Assembly (NCBI GenBank): GCA_900540855.1 | Contig: UQHK01000002.1 | Coordinates: forward strand, 137,639 to 201,638 | Direction of reading: 5' to 3' | From: an uncultured Collinsella sp. | GTDB taxonomy: Bacteria > Actinomycetota > Coriobacteriia > Coriobacteriales > Coriobacteriaceae | DNA: 64,000 nt | Shown here: piece by piece, positions 52,557 through 60,970 of the stretch | How positions within the stretch are numbered: position 1 is the first letter of the stretch | How the letters are laid out: the number at the start of each line of letters is the position of its first letter | Notes under the pieces: generated by a model | Seen by the model: the letters and a program-made list of their open reading frames with translations, nothing else | Told to the model about the DNA's origin: nothing | Database searches by the model: none | Position numbers and translations under genes: made by a program

Positions 52557-55500
52557 ATGTCCACTACCTCAACCGACCCGCGCGCCGCTGCTGCCGCGCT
52601 GCTGGTGCCCGGCACTACCTGCCACGGCTTTACCGTCGAGCGCTGCGAGACCGTGCCCGAGCTCGACTCGGACGCTTACGTACTGCGCCATACCACCTCG
52701 GGCGCGCGCCTGCTGTACCTGGCGTGCGACGACGAAAACAAGGCCTTTGCCATTGGCTTTAAGACGCCGCCGGCCGATTCCACCGGCGTGTTCCATATTC
52801 TTGAGCATTCGGTGCTGTGCGGATCGGCTAAGTTCCCCGTCAAGGAGCCGTTTGTCGACCTGATCAAGAGCTCCATGCAGACGTTTCTCAACGCCATGAC
52901 CTACCCCGACAAGACCATCTACCCCGTCGCCACCACCAACGAGCAGGATCTGTACAACCTGATGGACGTGTACCTGGACGCGGTGTTCAACCCGGCCATC
53001 TATACCAAGCCCACCATTTTTGAGCAGGAGGGCTGGCACTACGAGCTGGACCTGCCGGAGAGTGTCGAGGGCGAGGGCGACGGCAGCGCCGCCAGCCTGC
53101 GCGAGGGCACGCTGCGCTATAACGGCGTGGTGTTCAACGAGATGAAGGGCGCACTGTCCGACCCCATGAGCGTGCTGGACGACGCCGTCAACGCCGCGCT
53201 CTATCCCGACACCGCCTATGCGCACGAGAGCGGCGGCGACCCGCGCGCGATTCCCGCGCTCACCTACGAGCAGTTCCTGGACACGCACGCGCGCCACTAC
53301 AACCCCTCCAACTCCTACATCACGCTCTACGGCGACCTGGATGTGGACCGCGCGCTGGCCTTTTTGGACGAGCGCTATCTGTCGCAGCCGAGTGCCGCGA
53401 GCCGCCGCATGGACGCTGCCGTTGCCGCCGGCGAGGACCCGTCCACGCTGGCGCCCAATCCGCTGGACGTGCAAGAGCCTGTGACCTGCGAGTATAAGCG
53501 CGTCGAGATGGCCACCACGCCCGAGAACGCCCTGGTGGGCCTGGGCCTGGTGCTGGGCAGCGCGCTCGACCGCAAGCGCACGATCGCAGCGGATATCCTG
53601 TTCGAGGCGCTGCTGGGCTCCAACGAAGCGCCGGTTAAGAAGGCCATTCTGGCCGCCGGCCTGGGCGGCAACGTGGTGAGCTACACCGCGGCCGAGAGCC
53701 TGCAGCCCTACGAGCTCATCATGCTGCAAAACGCGCAGCCCGACGTGGCGCGCGAGCTGCGCCGCGTATTCCAAGACGCCTGCCGCGACCTGTGTGAGCA
53801 CGGCGTTCCGCGCGAGCGCCTGGAGGCCATCATCAGCAGCAACGAGTACGACCTGCGCCAGCGCGACTACGGCATCGCCGACGGCGTAGCCATTGCGTGC
53901 GACGCGCTGAGCACCTGGCTCTACGATGACGACGCCGCGACGCTGGCGCTCAAGTACGGCCCGGTGTACGAGGAGCTGCGCGGCGAGCTGGACGGCAGCT
54001 ATTTTGAGGACCTGCTGCGCGAGCTGGTGCTGCAGAACGACCACATGGCGCTGGTCGAGCTGGTGCCGGTGGACGCCGCCGAGGGCGCAGAGGGTGCCGA
54101 GGCCGCCGAGCTGACTGCCAAGCGGGACGCCATGACCGATGCCGAGCTGGCGGACGTGGTCGAGCGCACGGCCGTACTGCGTGCCGCACAGGAGGCCGAG
54201 GACACGCCCGAGGACAAGGCCACGCTGCCGCGCCTACGCGTGTCCGACATTGGCGAGGCGCGCCCCGAGCCGCCGCTGGTCGTGGACACGACCGCGCCCA
54301 TCCCCTGTCTGCGCCACGGCATCCCCACCAACCGTCTGACCTACGCCATGCAGTATTTCGACCTGAGCTGCGTCGCGTTTGAGGACCTGCCCTATGTGAC
54401 GCTGCTCTGCCGCCTGCTCAAGCAGCTGCCCACGCGCGAGCACTCGGCCGAGGAACTCGACAACCTGCTCGCCGGCAAGCTGGGCTTTTTGAGCTTTACG
54501 ACCGAGGTCATGACGCAGCCCGACGTGGACGGCGTGCGCCCCTACCTGCTGGTGAGCGCCGGCGCCCTGTCAGAAAAGATCGACGCGCTGGCGAGTCTGC
54601 CGCGCGAGGTGTGGTCGAGCACGCTGTTGCTCGATGCCGACGCCGACCGCGTGCGCGACGTGCTTACGCAGATTCGCATTGGGCTTGAGCAGGGCTTTAT
54701 CAACAACGGCCACTCGGCGGCGCTCGGTCGCGCGATGAGCTACAGTTCGCCTTCGGCCGTGGTGCGCGAGCAGCTTTCGGGCGTGGACTTCTACCTGTTC
54801 CTGCGCGATTTGCTCGAGCACTTTGACGAGCGACTGGACGACCTGCGCGCCAAGCTTGCCGAGCTGGCGGGCCGCATCTTTGTGGCCGACGGCTGCATGT
54901 CGAGCTTTACCGGCAGCGATGAGGACTTTGACGCGTACTGGGATGCCGCGGGCGACCTGGGGCTTGGCGCGGGCGACGGCGCCGATGCCGGCCGCGATGC
55001 GCTCGTAGTGCCGACGCCGTGCGACCGCCACGAGGCTTTTGTTATCCCCAGTGACATCTGCTTTGCGGCAAGCGCGTACGATCCGCGTCGCCTGGACATC
55101 GACGTGACGGGCGCCTGGGCGGTTGCCGCCAACGCGCTCTCCTACGACTACCTGTGGAACGAGATCCGAGTGAAGGGCGGTGCGTACGGCTGCGGATTCC
55201 GCGCTGCCGGCGAGCGTCAGGCGGCGTTCTACACCTACCGCGACCCAGCAATCGACCCCTCGATTGAGCGCGTGGCGCGCGCAGGCGAATGGCTCGGCAG
55301 CTTTGAACCTGACGAGGCCGCCTTTGAGGGCTTTATCGTGAGCTGCGTGAGCGGCATGGACGCGCCCGTGAAGCCGTACGCGCTCACCAAACGCCGCAAC
55401 ACGACCTACCTGGCTGGACTCGATCCGCACGCCCGCGAGGAGCGCCGCGCCCAGATGCTTGCGGCCACACCCGGTGAGCTGCGCTCGCTCGGCGCCGATG

Positions 55501-55601
55501 TGACGCGCATCGCAGCCGCGTCGCCCACCTGCGTCTTTGGCGGCCGAGACGTCATCGCCAAGAGCAACGCCGGCTTTAACGTCATCGACCTGCTGGGCTA
55601 A
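52557..55601 (+). CDS. M16C-family zinc metalloprotease (presequence protease-like)
   Basis: 1014 residues from an ATG with AAAGGAG upstream. Inverted zinc site HILEH at 80-84 with a downstream Glu in the FNEMKGALSDP region; four M16 domain halves follow, including the PreP-type second and fourth domains and VKGGAYGCGFRAAGERQAAFYTYRDP near the C-terminus. Size and order match the cytosolic PreP/insulinase-like group that degrades peptides. No signal peptide. A TATACT at 52499-52504 may be the -10. A hairpin follows the stop. Confidence 0.93.
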   Translation: MSTTSTDPRAAAAALLVPGTTCHGFTVERCETVPELDSDAYVLRHTTSGARLLYLACDDENKAFAIGFKTPPADSTGVFHILEHSVLCGSAKFPVKEPFVDLIKSSMQTFLNAMTYPDKTIYPVATTNEQDLYNLMDVYLDAVFNPAIYTKPTIFEQEGWHYELDLPESVEGEGDGSAASLREGTLRYNGVVFNEMKGALSDPMSVLDDAVNAALYPDTAYAHESGGDPRAIPALTYEQFLDTHARHYNPSNSYITLYGDLDVDRALAFLDERYLSQPSAASRRMDAAVAAGEDPSTLAPNPLDVQEPVTCEYKRVEMATTPENALVGLGLVLGSALDRKRTIAADILFEALLGSNEAPVKKAILAAGLGGNVVSYTAAESLQPYELIMLQNAQPDVARELRRVFQDACRDLCEHGVPRERLEAIISSNEYDLRQRDYGIADGVAIACDALSTWLYDDDAATLALKYGPVYEELRGELDGSYFEDLLRELVLQNDHMALVELVPVDAAEGAEGAEAAELTAKRDAMTDAELADVVERTAVLRAAQEAEDTPEDKATLPRLRVSDIGEARPEPPLVVDTTAPIPCLRHGIPTNRLTYAMQYFDLSCVAFEDLPYVTLLCRLLKQLPTREHSAEELDNLLAGKLGFLSFTTEVMTQPDVDGVRPYLLVSAGALSEKIDALASLPREVWSSTLLLDADADRVRDVLTQIRIGLEQGFINNGHSAALGRAMSYSSPSAVVREQLSGVDFYLFLRDLLEHFDERLDDLRAKLAELAGRIFVADGCMSSFTGSDEDFDAYWDAAGDLGLGAGDGADAGRDALVVPTPCDRHEAFVIPSDICFAASAYDPRRLDIDVTGAWAVAANALSYDYLWNEIRVKGGAYGCGFRAAGERQAAFYTYRDPAIDPSIERVARAGEWLGSFEPDEAAFEGFIVSCVSGMDAPVKPYALTKRRNTTYLAGLDPHAREERRAQMLAATPGELRSLGADVTRIAAASPTCVFGGRDVIAKSNAGFNVIDLLG

Positions 55602-55609
55602 CGCACAGC

Positions 55610-55652
55610 AAAGGTAGATTTTTGGGACATGCCTGAAAATCTACCTTTTTTC
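55610..55652. terminator. Hairpin after the M16C gene, repeat family with GTAGATTTTTGGGACATGC
   Basis: AAAGGTAGATTTT pairs with AAAATCTACCTTTTTT, so it may act as a terminator of the M16C gene. The loop GGGACATGC and arm recur at 58386-58420 in the opposite direction. Confidence 0.75.
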
Positions 55653-55689
55653 TGCGGCTTGGGCGGGGCGGCGCAGCCCACCGCGGCGG

Positions 55690-55832
55690 TTTGTCTCAAT
55701 CTGTAACATCTAGACGGCAATATCGGCTCCAGATGTTACAGATCGAGACGTTTTCGAATGTCGCCGGCTCTTTGTCTCGATCTGTAACAGCTAGGCCCAT
55801 TTTTGCCGAGTTACTGTTACAGATCGAGACGA
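55690..55832. repeat. Tandem hairpins of the GTCTCGATCTGTAACA family
   Basis: Two consecutive hairpins: GTCTCAATCTGTAACATCT with AGATGTTACAGATCGAGAC, and GTCTCGATCTGTAACAG with CTGTTACAGATCGAGAC. Four unit copies in 143 bases with alternating orientation. Confidence 0.85.
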
Positions 55833-55909
55833 ACTGCCGCAGACGCCCACTCCACAGCACAGACCACCACAAAGGTGCCTGTCCCCTTTCTCAGTGGTGA
55901 TTCGAACAC

Positions 55910-55984
55910 TTGTTCTATACGTACACATGTTCTATATTATGAGTGTTTGCATCGGACTTAAATTGCAACTAGAATATAGTTGCA
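55910..55984 (+). promoter_or_regulatory. hicAB promoter and operator
   Basis: TTGTTC (55910-55915), 17 bases, TATATT (55933-55938), then between the promoter and the start a palindrome TGCAACTA-N5-TAGTTGCA (55964-55984). HicB antitoxins autorepress; this palindrome is the natural candidate site. Confidence 0.65.
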
Positions 55985-55998
55985 GAATGTGAGGCGGG

Positions 55999-56262
55999 AT
56001 GACTCGAGCCGATAAACTCATCGCCCAACTGTTTAGCTGCCCTTCGACGTATCGGTATGCCGATTTTTTAAAAGTCATGGTCTCATATGGCTTTGAAATG
56101 GACAGCAAAGGCAAGACTTCCGGATCGCGCGTTCGCTTCTACAGGCCCTCAGATGGCAGGATGTTCGTGATGCACGCGCCTCATCCATCTGACGAATTGA
56201 CAGCGGGGACAATTCGAAACATCGTTCGATTTCTGCAGGATGTCGGAGGCAGTCATGAGTAA
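55999..56262 (+). CDS. hicA: HicA-like toxin
   Basis: 87 residues, GAGGCGGG upstream. Shows the HicA fold blocks: YGFEMDSKGKTSGSRVRFYRP and MHAPHPSDELTAGTIRNIVRFL, with the catalytic His in the M-H-x-P-H-P segment rather than the classic G-S-H. HicA toxins are mRNA interferases. The stop overlaps the hicB start. Confidence 0.85.
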   Translation: MTRADKLIAQLFSCPSTYRYADFLKVMVSYGFEMDSKGKTSGSRVRFYRPSDGRMFVMHAPHPSDELTAGTIRNIVRFLQDVGGSHE

Positions 56263-56584
56263 CGTTTTGGCATACAAGGGCTATTTCGCCCCAGTCGAGT
56301 TCGATGCCGAGCAGCGTGTACTAACAGGTATGGTCGCCGGCATTAGAGACGCAATCGTATTTGAAGGCTCCACGGCTGAAGAAGTGGAACAATGCTTCCA
56401 CGACGCCGTCGACGATTACCTTGAGTTTTGCGCCGAGAAGGGCAAAGAGCCCGAGCGGGCTTTTAAGGGCTCGTTCAACGTAAGAACGGGCTCTGAGCTC
56501 CACAAACAGGCGGCGCTGGCAGCGGCAAAGAAGGGCGAGTCACTCAATAAGTTTGTGACCGAAGCAATCGCCGCAGCGTTGTAG
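56255..56584 (+). CDS. hicB: HicB-like antitoxin
   Basis: 109 residues starting in the last codons of hicA. Residues 1-75 form a degenerate RNase H-like HicB domain (GYFAPVEFDAEQRVLTGMVAGIRDAIVFEG, DDYLEFCAEKGKEPE), and the C-terminus is a ribbon-helix-helix (FNVRTGSELHKQAALAAAKKGESLNKFVTEAI), the DNA-binding type of HicB. Confidence 0.88.
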   Translation: MSNVLAYKGYFAPVEFDAEQRVLTGMVAGIRDAIVFEGSTAEEVEQCFHDAVDDYLEFCAEKGKEPERAFKGSFNVRTGSELHKQAALAAAKKGESLNKFVTEAIAAAL

Positions 56585-56601
56585 CGTTATCGCATAGGCA
56601 C

Positions 56602-56647
56602 AAACCACCACGAAGGAGGCAGTGAACTGCACCCTCGTGGTGGTTTC
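56602..56647 (+). terminator. Terminator after hicAB
   Basis: AAACCACCACGA pairs with TCGTGGTGGTTT, with an inner GCAGT/ACTGC stem; about 18 bases after the hicB stop. Confidence 0.7.
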
Positions 56648-56663
56648 GACATTTGCCCAGATA

Positions 56664-56702
56664 AAACCTGCCAAAATAAACCTGTCCCTTTTTGGTAGGT
56701 TT
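56664..56702. repeat. Hairpin upstream of the cyclo-ligase gene
   Basis: AAACCTGCCAAAA pairs with TTTTTGGTAGGTTT, loop containing CCTGTCCC. It ends 17 bases before the start codon. The CTGTCCC word also occurs in palindromes at 55868 and 63848-63904. Confidence 0.65.
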
Positions 56703-56718
56703 GGGAGAGGGAGCTGGG

Positions 56719-57315
56719 ATGGATAAGGCTGAGTTGCGGCGGGCGGTGATTGCTCGGCGCGATGCGATTGATTTGGATGTGCGGGCGGCGAAGTCCGCCA
56801 CTATCTGTGCGCGGCTTGTTGAGCTGTTGGATCGTCTGGATGCCGCGGCGCCGCACACCGTTGCCGTCTATGCCGCGATGGGTTCCGAGGCAGACCCTGC
56901 CGCGTTTGCCGCTGCGGTCGCCGCGAGCGGCTGGCGCGTGGCCTATCCGTGCATGCTCTCGGCAATTGATGCCGCAGCTTGTGGCCAGCGTATGTGCATG
57001 CGAGCAGTTGCCGCCGACGATGCGTTCGCGGCTCCGTTTATCGCCCACCCCGCGCGGGCCTTCGCGGCCACGGACATCGACAGCGACCGCTTCCCCATCG
57101 TGCCTGCCGAAGCACTCGACATGATTGTTGTGCCGCTCGTGGCCTTCGATCAAACCGGCGCGCGCCTGGGCTACGGCGGCGGTTGCTACGACCGCTACCT
57201 GCCCATGCTCTCACCCGCATGCCAAATCATCGGCATCGCCTTTGACGAACAACGCATCAACCACGTCCCCACCGATGCCCACGACCTGCCGCTGCCCAAC
57301 ATCATCAGCGCCTAA
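56719..57315 (+). CDS. 5-formyltetrahydrofolate cyclo-ligase
   Basis: 198 residues from MDKAELRR, GGGAG upstream. N-terminal ATP-binding helix (RRAVIARRDAI), the VAVYAAMGSE block and the signature RLGYGGGCYDRYL near residue 160, all as in the FTHFS/MTHFS (YgfA) family. Converts 5-formyl-THF to 5,10-methenyl-THF using ATP. Convergent with metA. Confidence 0.92.
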   Translation: MDKAELRRAVIARRDAIDLDVRAAKSATICARLVELLDRLDAAAPHTVAVYAAMGSEADPAAFAAAVAASGWRVAYPCMLSAIDAAACGQRMCMRAVAADDAFAAPFIAHPARAFAATDIDSDRFPIVPAEALDMIVVPLVAFDQTGARLGYGGGCYDRYLPMLSPACQIIGIAFDEQRINHVPTDAHDLPLPNIISA

Positions 57316-57357
57316 TCGCCGCCACATCAACCACGGCTACAGCAGTACCATCGCAGC

Positions 57358-58284
57358 CTAGTGCTCCTCGCCGGCGCGGGCTAGGTCGTAGGGCGTGGTC
57401 TGGTAGACGTAATAGTTGAGCCAGTTGGTGTAGAGCAGCTGAGCTTGGCTGCGCCAGACGTTGCGCGGCTCGGCAGTGGGGTCATCATTCGGGAAGTAAT
57501 GCGCCGGCACCTGAGGGTTGAGCCCGCGCTTCACGTCGCGCTCGTACTCCAGGCGCAACGTATCGGTATCGTACTCGGGATGGCCAAAGACAAAGAAGCG
57601 ACGACTGTCCGTCGACTTGACGATGTACAGCCCCACCTCGTCGGACACGGCCACGACCTCGAGCTGCGGCTCGGCCTCCACGTCCTCGCGGCGCACATCG
57701 GTGTTGCGCGAATGCACGGCATAGAAACGGTCGTCAAAGCCGCGGACCAGCGGGCTTTGCGGCTTGACCAGATAATGCTCGAACACGCCGCTCGCCTTTG
57801 CCGGCAGGTCATACTTCTGAATGCCGTAATGATGGTACAGACCGGCCTGCGCGCCCCAACAAATGTGCAGCGTAGAGTGCACGTGCGTGGTGGACCAATC
57901 CATGATCTGGCAGAGTTCGGGCCAGTAGTCGACCTCTTCGAACGGCATCTGCTCCACCGGCGCGCCCGTGATGATCAGGCCGTCGTAGTGGATGTCGCAG
58001 ATGTCGTCGAACGTGCGGTAGAACGTCTCCAGGTGGCCGGCGCTTACGTGCGTGGCCTCGTGCGTCTTGGTGCGCAGCAGGTCCACCTCCACCTGCAGCG
58101 GCGTGTTGGAGAGCTTGCGCATGATCTGCGTCTCGGTGGCGATCTTGGTGGGCATGAGGTTGAGGATGAGCACGCGCAGCGGACGGATGTCCTGGTGCAG
58201 CGCGCGGTACTCGGTCATGACAAAGATGTTCTCGCTCTCGAGCTGCGCGGCGGCAGGGAGGGCGTCGGGGATGCGAATGGGCAT
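57358..58284 (-). CDS. metA: Homoserine O-acetyltransferase of the MetA family
   Basis: 308 residues. Catalytic Cys142 in HICWGAQAG, the FGHPEYDTDT motif with His and Glu, and MPIRIPDALPA at the start. Residue 111 is Glu (GAPVEQMPFEEVDYW); in this family Glu at that position goes with acetyl-CoA and Gly with succinyl-CoA, so an acetyltransferase is expected despite the common name homoserine O-succinyltransferase. First step of methionine synthesis. No SAM riboswitch is visible upstream. Confidence 0.93.
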   Translation of the reverse strand: MPIRIPDALPAAAQLESENIFVMTEYRALHQDIRPLRVLILNLMPTKIATETQIMRKLSNTPLQVEVDLLRTKTHEATHVSAGHLETFYRTFDDICDIHYDGLIITGAPVEQMPFEEVDYWPELCQIMDWSTTHVHSTLHICWGAQAGLYHHYGIQKYDLPAKASGVFEHYLVKPQSPLVRGFDDRFYAVHSRNTDVRREDVEAEPQLEVVAVSDEVGLYIVKSTDSRRFFVFGHPEYDTDTLRLEYERDVKRGLNPQVPAHYFPNDDPTAEPRNVWRSQAQLLYTNWLNYYVYQTTPYDLARAGEEH

Positions 58285-58385
58285 GGATGCTCCTTACGAG
58301 TCAGTTGCAGCTATGGTACAACGACCGGCCCCATCCGCGCGAGCACATCGCCCGGCGATGTCGCCGGCGGCCCAAATCACTCCAA

Positions 58386-58420
58386 AAGTAGAGATTAAAG
58401 CATGTCCCAAAAATCTACTT
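58386..58420. repeat. Hairpin of the GTAGATTTTTGGGACATGC family, second copy
   Basis: On the minus strand AAGTAGATTTTTGGGACATGC is followed by a complementary arm (AATCTCTACTT, one mismatch). Related to 55610-55652, opposite direction. It lies between the divergent metA and dehydrogenase genes. Confidence 0.7.
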
Positions 58421-58495
58421 CGCTTTAGCCTAGCAAAGTGACGGCAGGAGGCTACAATGGTTCGACGCGAAAAACTCGGCCGAAAGGATACATAT

Positions 58496-59473
58496 ATGTA
58501 CCAGACGCGTAAGATCGGTGTGGTCGGCCAGGGCCACGTAGGAGCACATGTCGCCAACAGCCTGCTCATGCAGGGCATTGCCGATGAGCTGTACCTGTGC
58601 GATATCAACGAGGCCAAGGTGACGTCCGAGGTCCAGGACCTGCGCGACTCCCTCTCGTTTGTCCCGTATAACACCAAAATCGTCAACTGCTACGACCACT
58701 ACGAGGAGCTGGCTTGCTGCGACGTCATCGTCAACGCCGCCGGCAAGGTCGCGCTGGCCGCCGGCAGCCGCGACGGCGAGCTGTTCTATACCACCGATGC
58801 AGCGCGCACCTTTGCCAAGCGCATCGTCTACGCCGGCTTCGACGGCATCTTCGTAAGCATCTCCAACCCCTGCGACGTCGTGTGCACCGAGCTGTGGCAT
58901 CTGACCGGCTACGACCCCAAGAAGATCATCGGCTCGGGCTGCGGTCTGGATTCCGCCCGCCTGCGCACCGAGATCTCCAAGAAGGTCGGCGTGAGCCCCA
59001 AGTCTATCGACGCCTACATGATCGGCGAGCACGGCTTTAGCCAGCTGGCTGCCTTTAAGTCCGCAACCATCGCCGGCAAGAGCCTCACCGAGCTTCAGGC
59101 CGAGAACCCCGACAAGTACGCCTTTGACCACATGGAGGTCGAGGAGCTCGCGCGCAAGGGCGGCTATGTGACCTACCAGGGCAAGCAGTGCACCGAGTAC
59201 GCCGTCGCCAACTCCGCCGCGCGCGTCTGCGCTGCCGTTCTGCACAACGAGCACGCCGTGCTTTCCGCCTCTACGCTCATGACCGGCCAGTATGGCGAGG
59301 AGGGCATCTTCACCTCCCTGCCGTGCGTGATCGGCGCCGAGGGCGTCGAGGAGGTCTACACGCTCGACCTGTCCGAGTACGAGCTCGAGGGCTTCCACAA
59401 GAGCTGCCAGCACATCCGCGACAACATCGCCCAGCTCGACTGGTGGGATGCCGAGGCCTACGACGCAAAGTAG
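58496..59473 (+). CDS. L-2-hydroxyacid dehydrogenase (lactate / 2-hydroxyisocaproate type)
   Basis: 325 residues from MYQTRKIG with AAAGGA upstream; an ATG 39 bases earlier with AGGAGG is an alternative. NAD-binding GVVGQGHVGAHVA, FVSISNPCDVV, and the catalytic His in MIGEHGFSQ mark the LDH/MDH family. The EELARKGGYVTYQGK stretch and an elongated active-site loop (AGKVALAAGSRDGE) resemble L-2-hydroxyisocaproate dehydrogenase more than L-lactate dehydrogenase. Substrate cannot be fixed from sequence. The TACAAT at 58453-58458 may be a -10. Confidence 0.85.
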   Translation: MYQTRKIGVVGQGHVGAHVANSLLMQGIADELYLCDINEAKVTSEVQDLRDSLSFVPYNTKIVNCYDHYEELACCDVIVNAAGKVALAAGSRDGELFYTTDAARTFAKRIVYAGFDGIFVSISNPCDVVCTELWHLTGYDPKKIIGSGCGLDSARLRTEISKKVGVSPKSIDAYMIGEHGFSQLAAFKSATIAGKSLTELQAENPDKYAFDHMEVEELARKGGYVTYQGKQCTEYAVANSAARVCAAVLHNEHAVLSASTLMTGQYGEEGIFTSLPCVIGAEGVEEVYTLDLSEYELEGFHKSCQHIRDNIAQLDWWDAEAYDAK

Positions 59474-59517
59474 GCCGCCACTTGACGCGACACCTCGCAC
59501 ACACGGCCGCAATGTAG

Positions 59518-59558
59518 AGCGGGCCGCGCCGGAAATCCCCGGTGCGGCCCGCTTTTTA
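59518..59558 (+). terminator. Terminator of the dehydrogenase gene
   Basis: AGCGGGCCGCGCCGG pairs with CCGGTGCGGCCCGCT (one G-T wobble), then TTTTATT. Confidence 0.9.
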
Positions 59559-59586
59559 TTGACCCCAACAGCATGCCTGCAGATTT

Positions 59587-59766
59587 AGGTCTAATACTTT
59601 TCCTGCAAAGTGAACGAGCCAAATCGGACCCCCGAAGCATCGACACTTTTCAGACGCCATTTCCTGCGATTTCGTCGAGATTTACCTGCGGTTTTGGCAC
59701 CAAAAAGTGCGGATGCTTCAGGGATCCAAAATAGGTCGTTCACTTCTGGGGAAAAGCATTTGACTT
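59587..59766. repeat. 180-base palindromic element, copy 2
   Basis: Same length and plan as 41565-41744. The arms share AGGTCTAATACTTTTCC, AAGTGAACGAGCC and CGAAGCATCGACACTTTT, and the asymmetric centre (TTTCCTGCG, ACCTGCGGTTTTGG) is the reverse complement of the first copy's centre, showing that this copy lies in the opposite orientation. Confidence 0.85.
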
Positions 59767-59803
59767 CATTATTCGACAGCTGGGACGGGGTGCCGCGACG
59801 CAG

Positions 59804-59832
59804 ACGGGACCCTCGTTTGGCGAAGGCCCCGT
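59804..59832 (-). terminator. Possible terminator after the SIS-domain gene
   Basis: ACGGGGCCTTCG pairs with CGAGGGTCCCGT (two wobble pairs) 26 bases past the stop; no T run follows. Confidence 0.4.
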
Positions 59833-59857
59833 CGTAAAAGTTCGCTTTCCCCGCTAC

Positions 59858-60826
59858 TTAGTACTGCTCAACGCCCATGTAGCGACGAACCTCGGGGCTG
59901 TGGTCGAACACCTTGCCGCGGGCGGCGCGCAGCTCGCAGCTCATTGCGTAGAAGAAGATCGGCTCCAGGAACGAACGCACGCTGGCGGGCACCTCGCCCA
60001 CGCCGTACTCGAGGGCGTCGAGCACCATAATCGTATCGGTGTGCGTGTTGAGGAACGCAAGTGCGCGCTCCTCCATGGGGCGGCACTCGCCGGCGCCAAG
60101 CTGCACAAAGTAGAACACGCCGGGCTCGGTGGCCTCGAACGGGCCGTGGAAGTACTCGCCGGAGTGAATATAGCAGCAGTGCTGCCACTGCATCTCCATG
60201 AGCGAGCAAATTGCCATGGCGTAGGTCTGGCTAAAGTTGGGGCCGGAGCCCAGGATATAGAAGAACTTGTGCTGTTGACAGAGCTCGGCAAAGCGATCGC
60301 CCAGCTCGGTGTTGACCTTCTCGCGGGCGGCGGGCAGCAGCGCATCCATCTGCTTGAGGCCCTCGTACATGTCGGCGAGTGCCTCGTAGCCTTCCTGCTG
60401 GTCGAGCAGCTCGGCAGCCATCAGAACGCCGATGCCCTGCGGAACCTCGGCCTGCGACTCGCCCTTGCCCCACGGATAGACCCAGGTTGTCCACTTGCCG
60501 CTGTCGATCTTGGAGCCCGCATAGTCGGTCATGGTCACGACCTCGGCGCCGGCAGTCAACGCCATCTCGCAACCGTCGATGACCTCCTGCGTGTTGCCAC
60601 TGTGGCTGCAGGCGACGACGAGCGACTTCGGCCCCAGGCTCTTGGGGGCCATCAGGCAAAACTCGCGCGCGGTGTAGACCGTCGAGGCAAACGTAGTGGC
60701 CTCGCGCTTGAGCAGCTCGTTAGCCGGCATCAGGTCGATCATCGAACCGCCGCAGGCGATCCAAAACACGTTCTCAATCTTGCCCTTGCGCTCGATAATT
60801 TCCTGAATCAGATCGTGTGCGTTCAC
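59858..60826 (-). CDS. SIS-domain sugar-phosphate deglycase (FrlB-like)
   Basis: 322 residues from a GTG with GGAGGAG. Two SIS domains: residues about 15-150 with ACSHSGNTQEV (phosphate-binding S-H-S-G-N-T) and about 180-320 with FYILGSGPNFSQTYAMAICSLMEMQW and HSGEYFHGPFE. This resembles fructosamine-6-phosphate deglycases (FrlB/GfrF-like) rather than GlmS. It may process an Amadori compound, but no cognate kinase or transporter is next to it. Promoter lies between two 17-base operators at 60883-60961. Confidence 0.8.
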   Translation of the reverse strand: MNAHDLIQEIIERKGKIENVFWIACGGSMIDLMPANELLKREATTFASTVYTAREFCLMAPKSLGPKSLVVACSHSGNTQEVIDGCEMALTAGAEVVTMTDYAGSKIDSGKWTTWVYPWGKGESQAEVPQGIGVLMAAELLDQQEGYEALADMYEGLKQMDALLPAAREKVNTELGDRFAELCQQHKFFYILGSGPNFSQTYAMAICSLMEMQWQHCCYIHSGEYFHGPFEATEPGVFYFVQLGAGECRPMEERALAFLNTHTDTIMVLDALEYGVGEVPASVRSFLEPIFFYAMSCELRAARGKVFDHSPEVRRYMGVEQY

Positions 60827-60855
60827 CGTGACGCTCCTCCTTATGTGGCAGCTTT

Positions 60856-60886
60856 GAACGACAGCAGCTCGTACCTGCTGTCGTTC
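60856..60886 (-). promoter_or_regulatory. Leader hairpin of the SIS-domain gene
   Basis: GAACGACAGCAG pairs perfectly with CTGCTGTCGTTC (7-base loop) in the 5' leader, 29 bases before the start. It could stabilise the message or act in attenuation; no T run follows. Confidence 0.55.
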
Positions 60887-60961
60887 TATGTTGTTCTATT
60901 TATAGCATGCGAGCTGTCGCAGGTGAAGTCATTTCAGCAAATTTGTTCTATGTTGTTCTAT
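60883..60961 (-). promoter_or_regulatory. Promoter with two GntR-type operators
   Basis: GTTCTATGTTGTTCTAT occurs exactly at 60883-60899 and 60945-60961. Between and partly overlapping them, on the minus strand, lies TTCACC-N17-TATAAA (60899-60927). One operator abuts the -10, the other is upstream of the -35. The adjacent GntR protein is the expected ligand. Confidence 0.72.
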
Positions 60962-60970
60962 CTATGGACG

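Noticed and set aside
52569..54044. Long minus-strand open frame opposite the M16C protease
   Set aside because: Composition typical of a high-GC antisense shadow; the plus strand has full family motifs.
58285..58495. SAM riboswitch or T-box upstream of metA
   Set aside because: No characteristic core sequence; only a repeat-family hairpin is present.
41565..59766. Insertion-sequence ends
   Set aside because: The two 180-base palindromes carry no transposase and show no target duplication; they are not the two ends of one element, since 18 kb of ordinary genes lies between.
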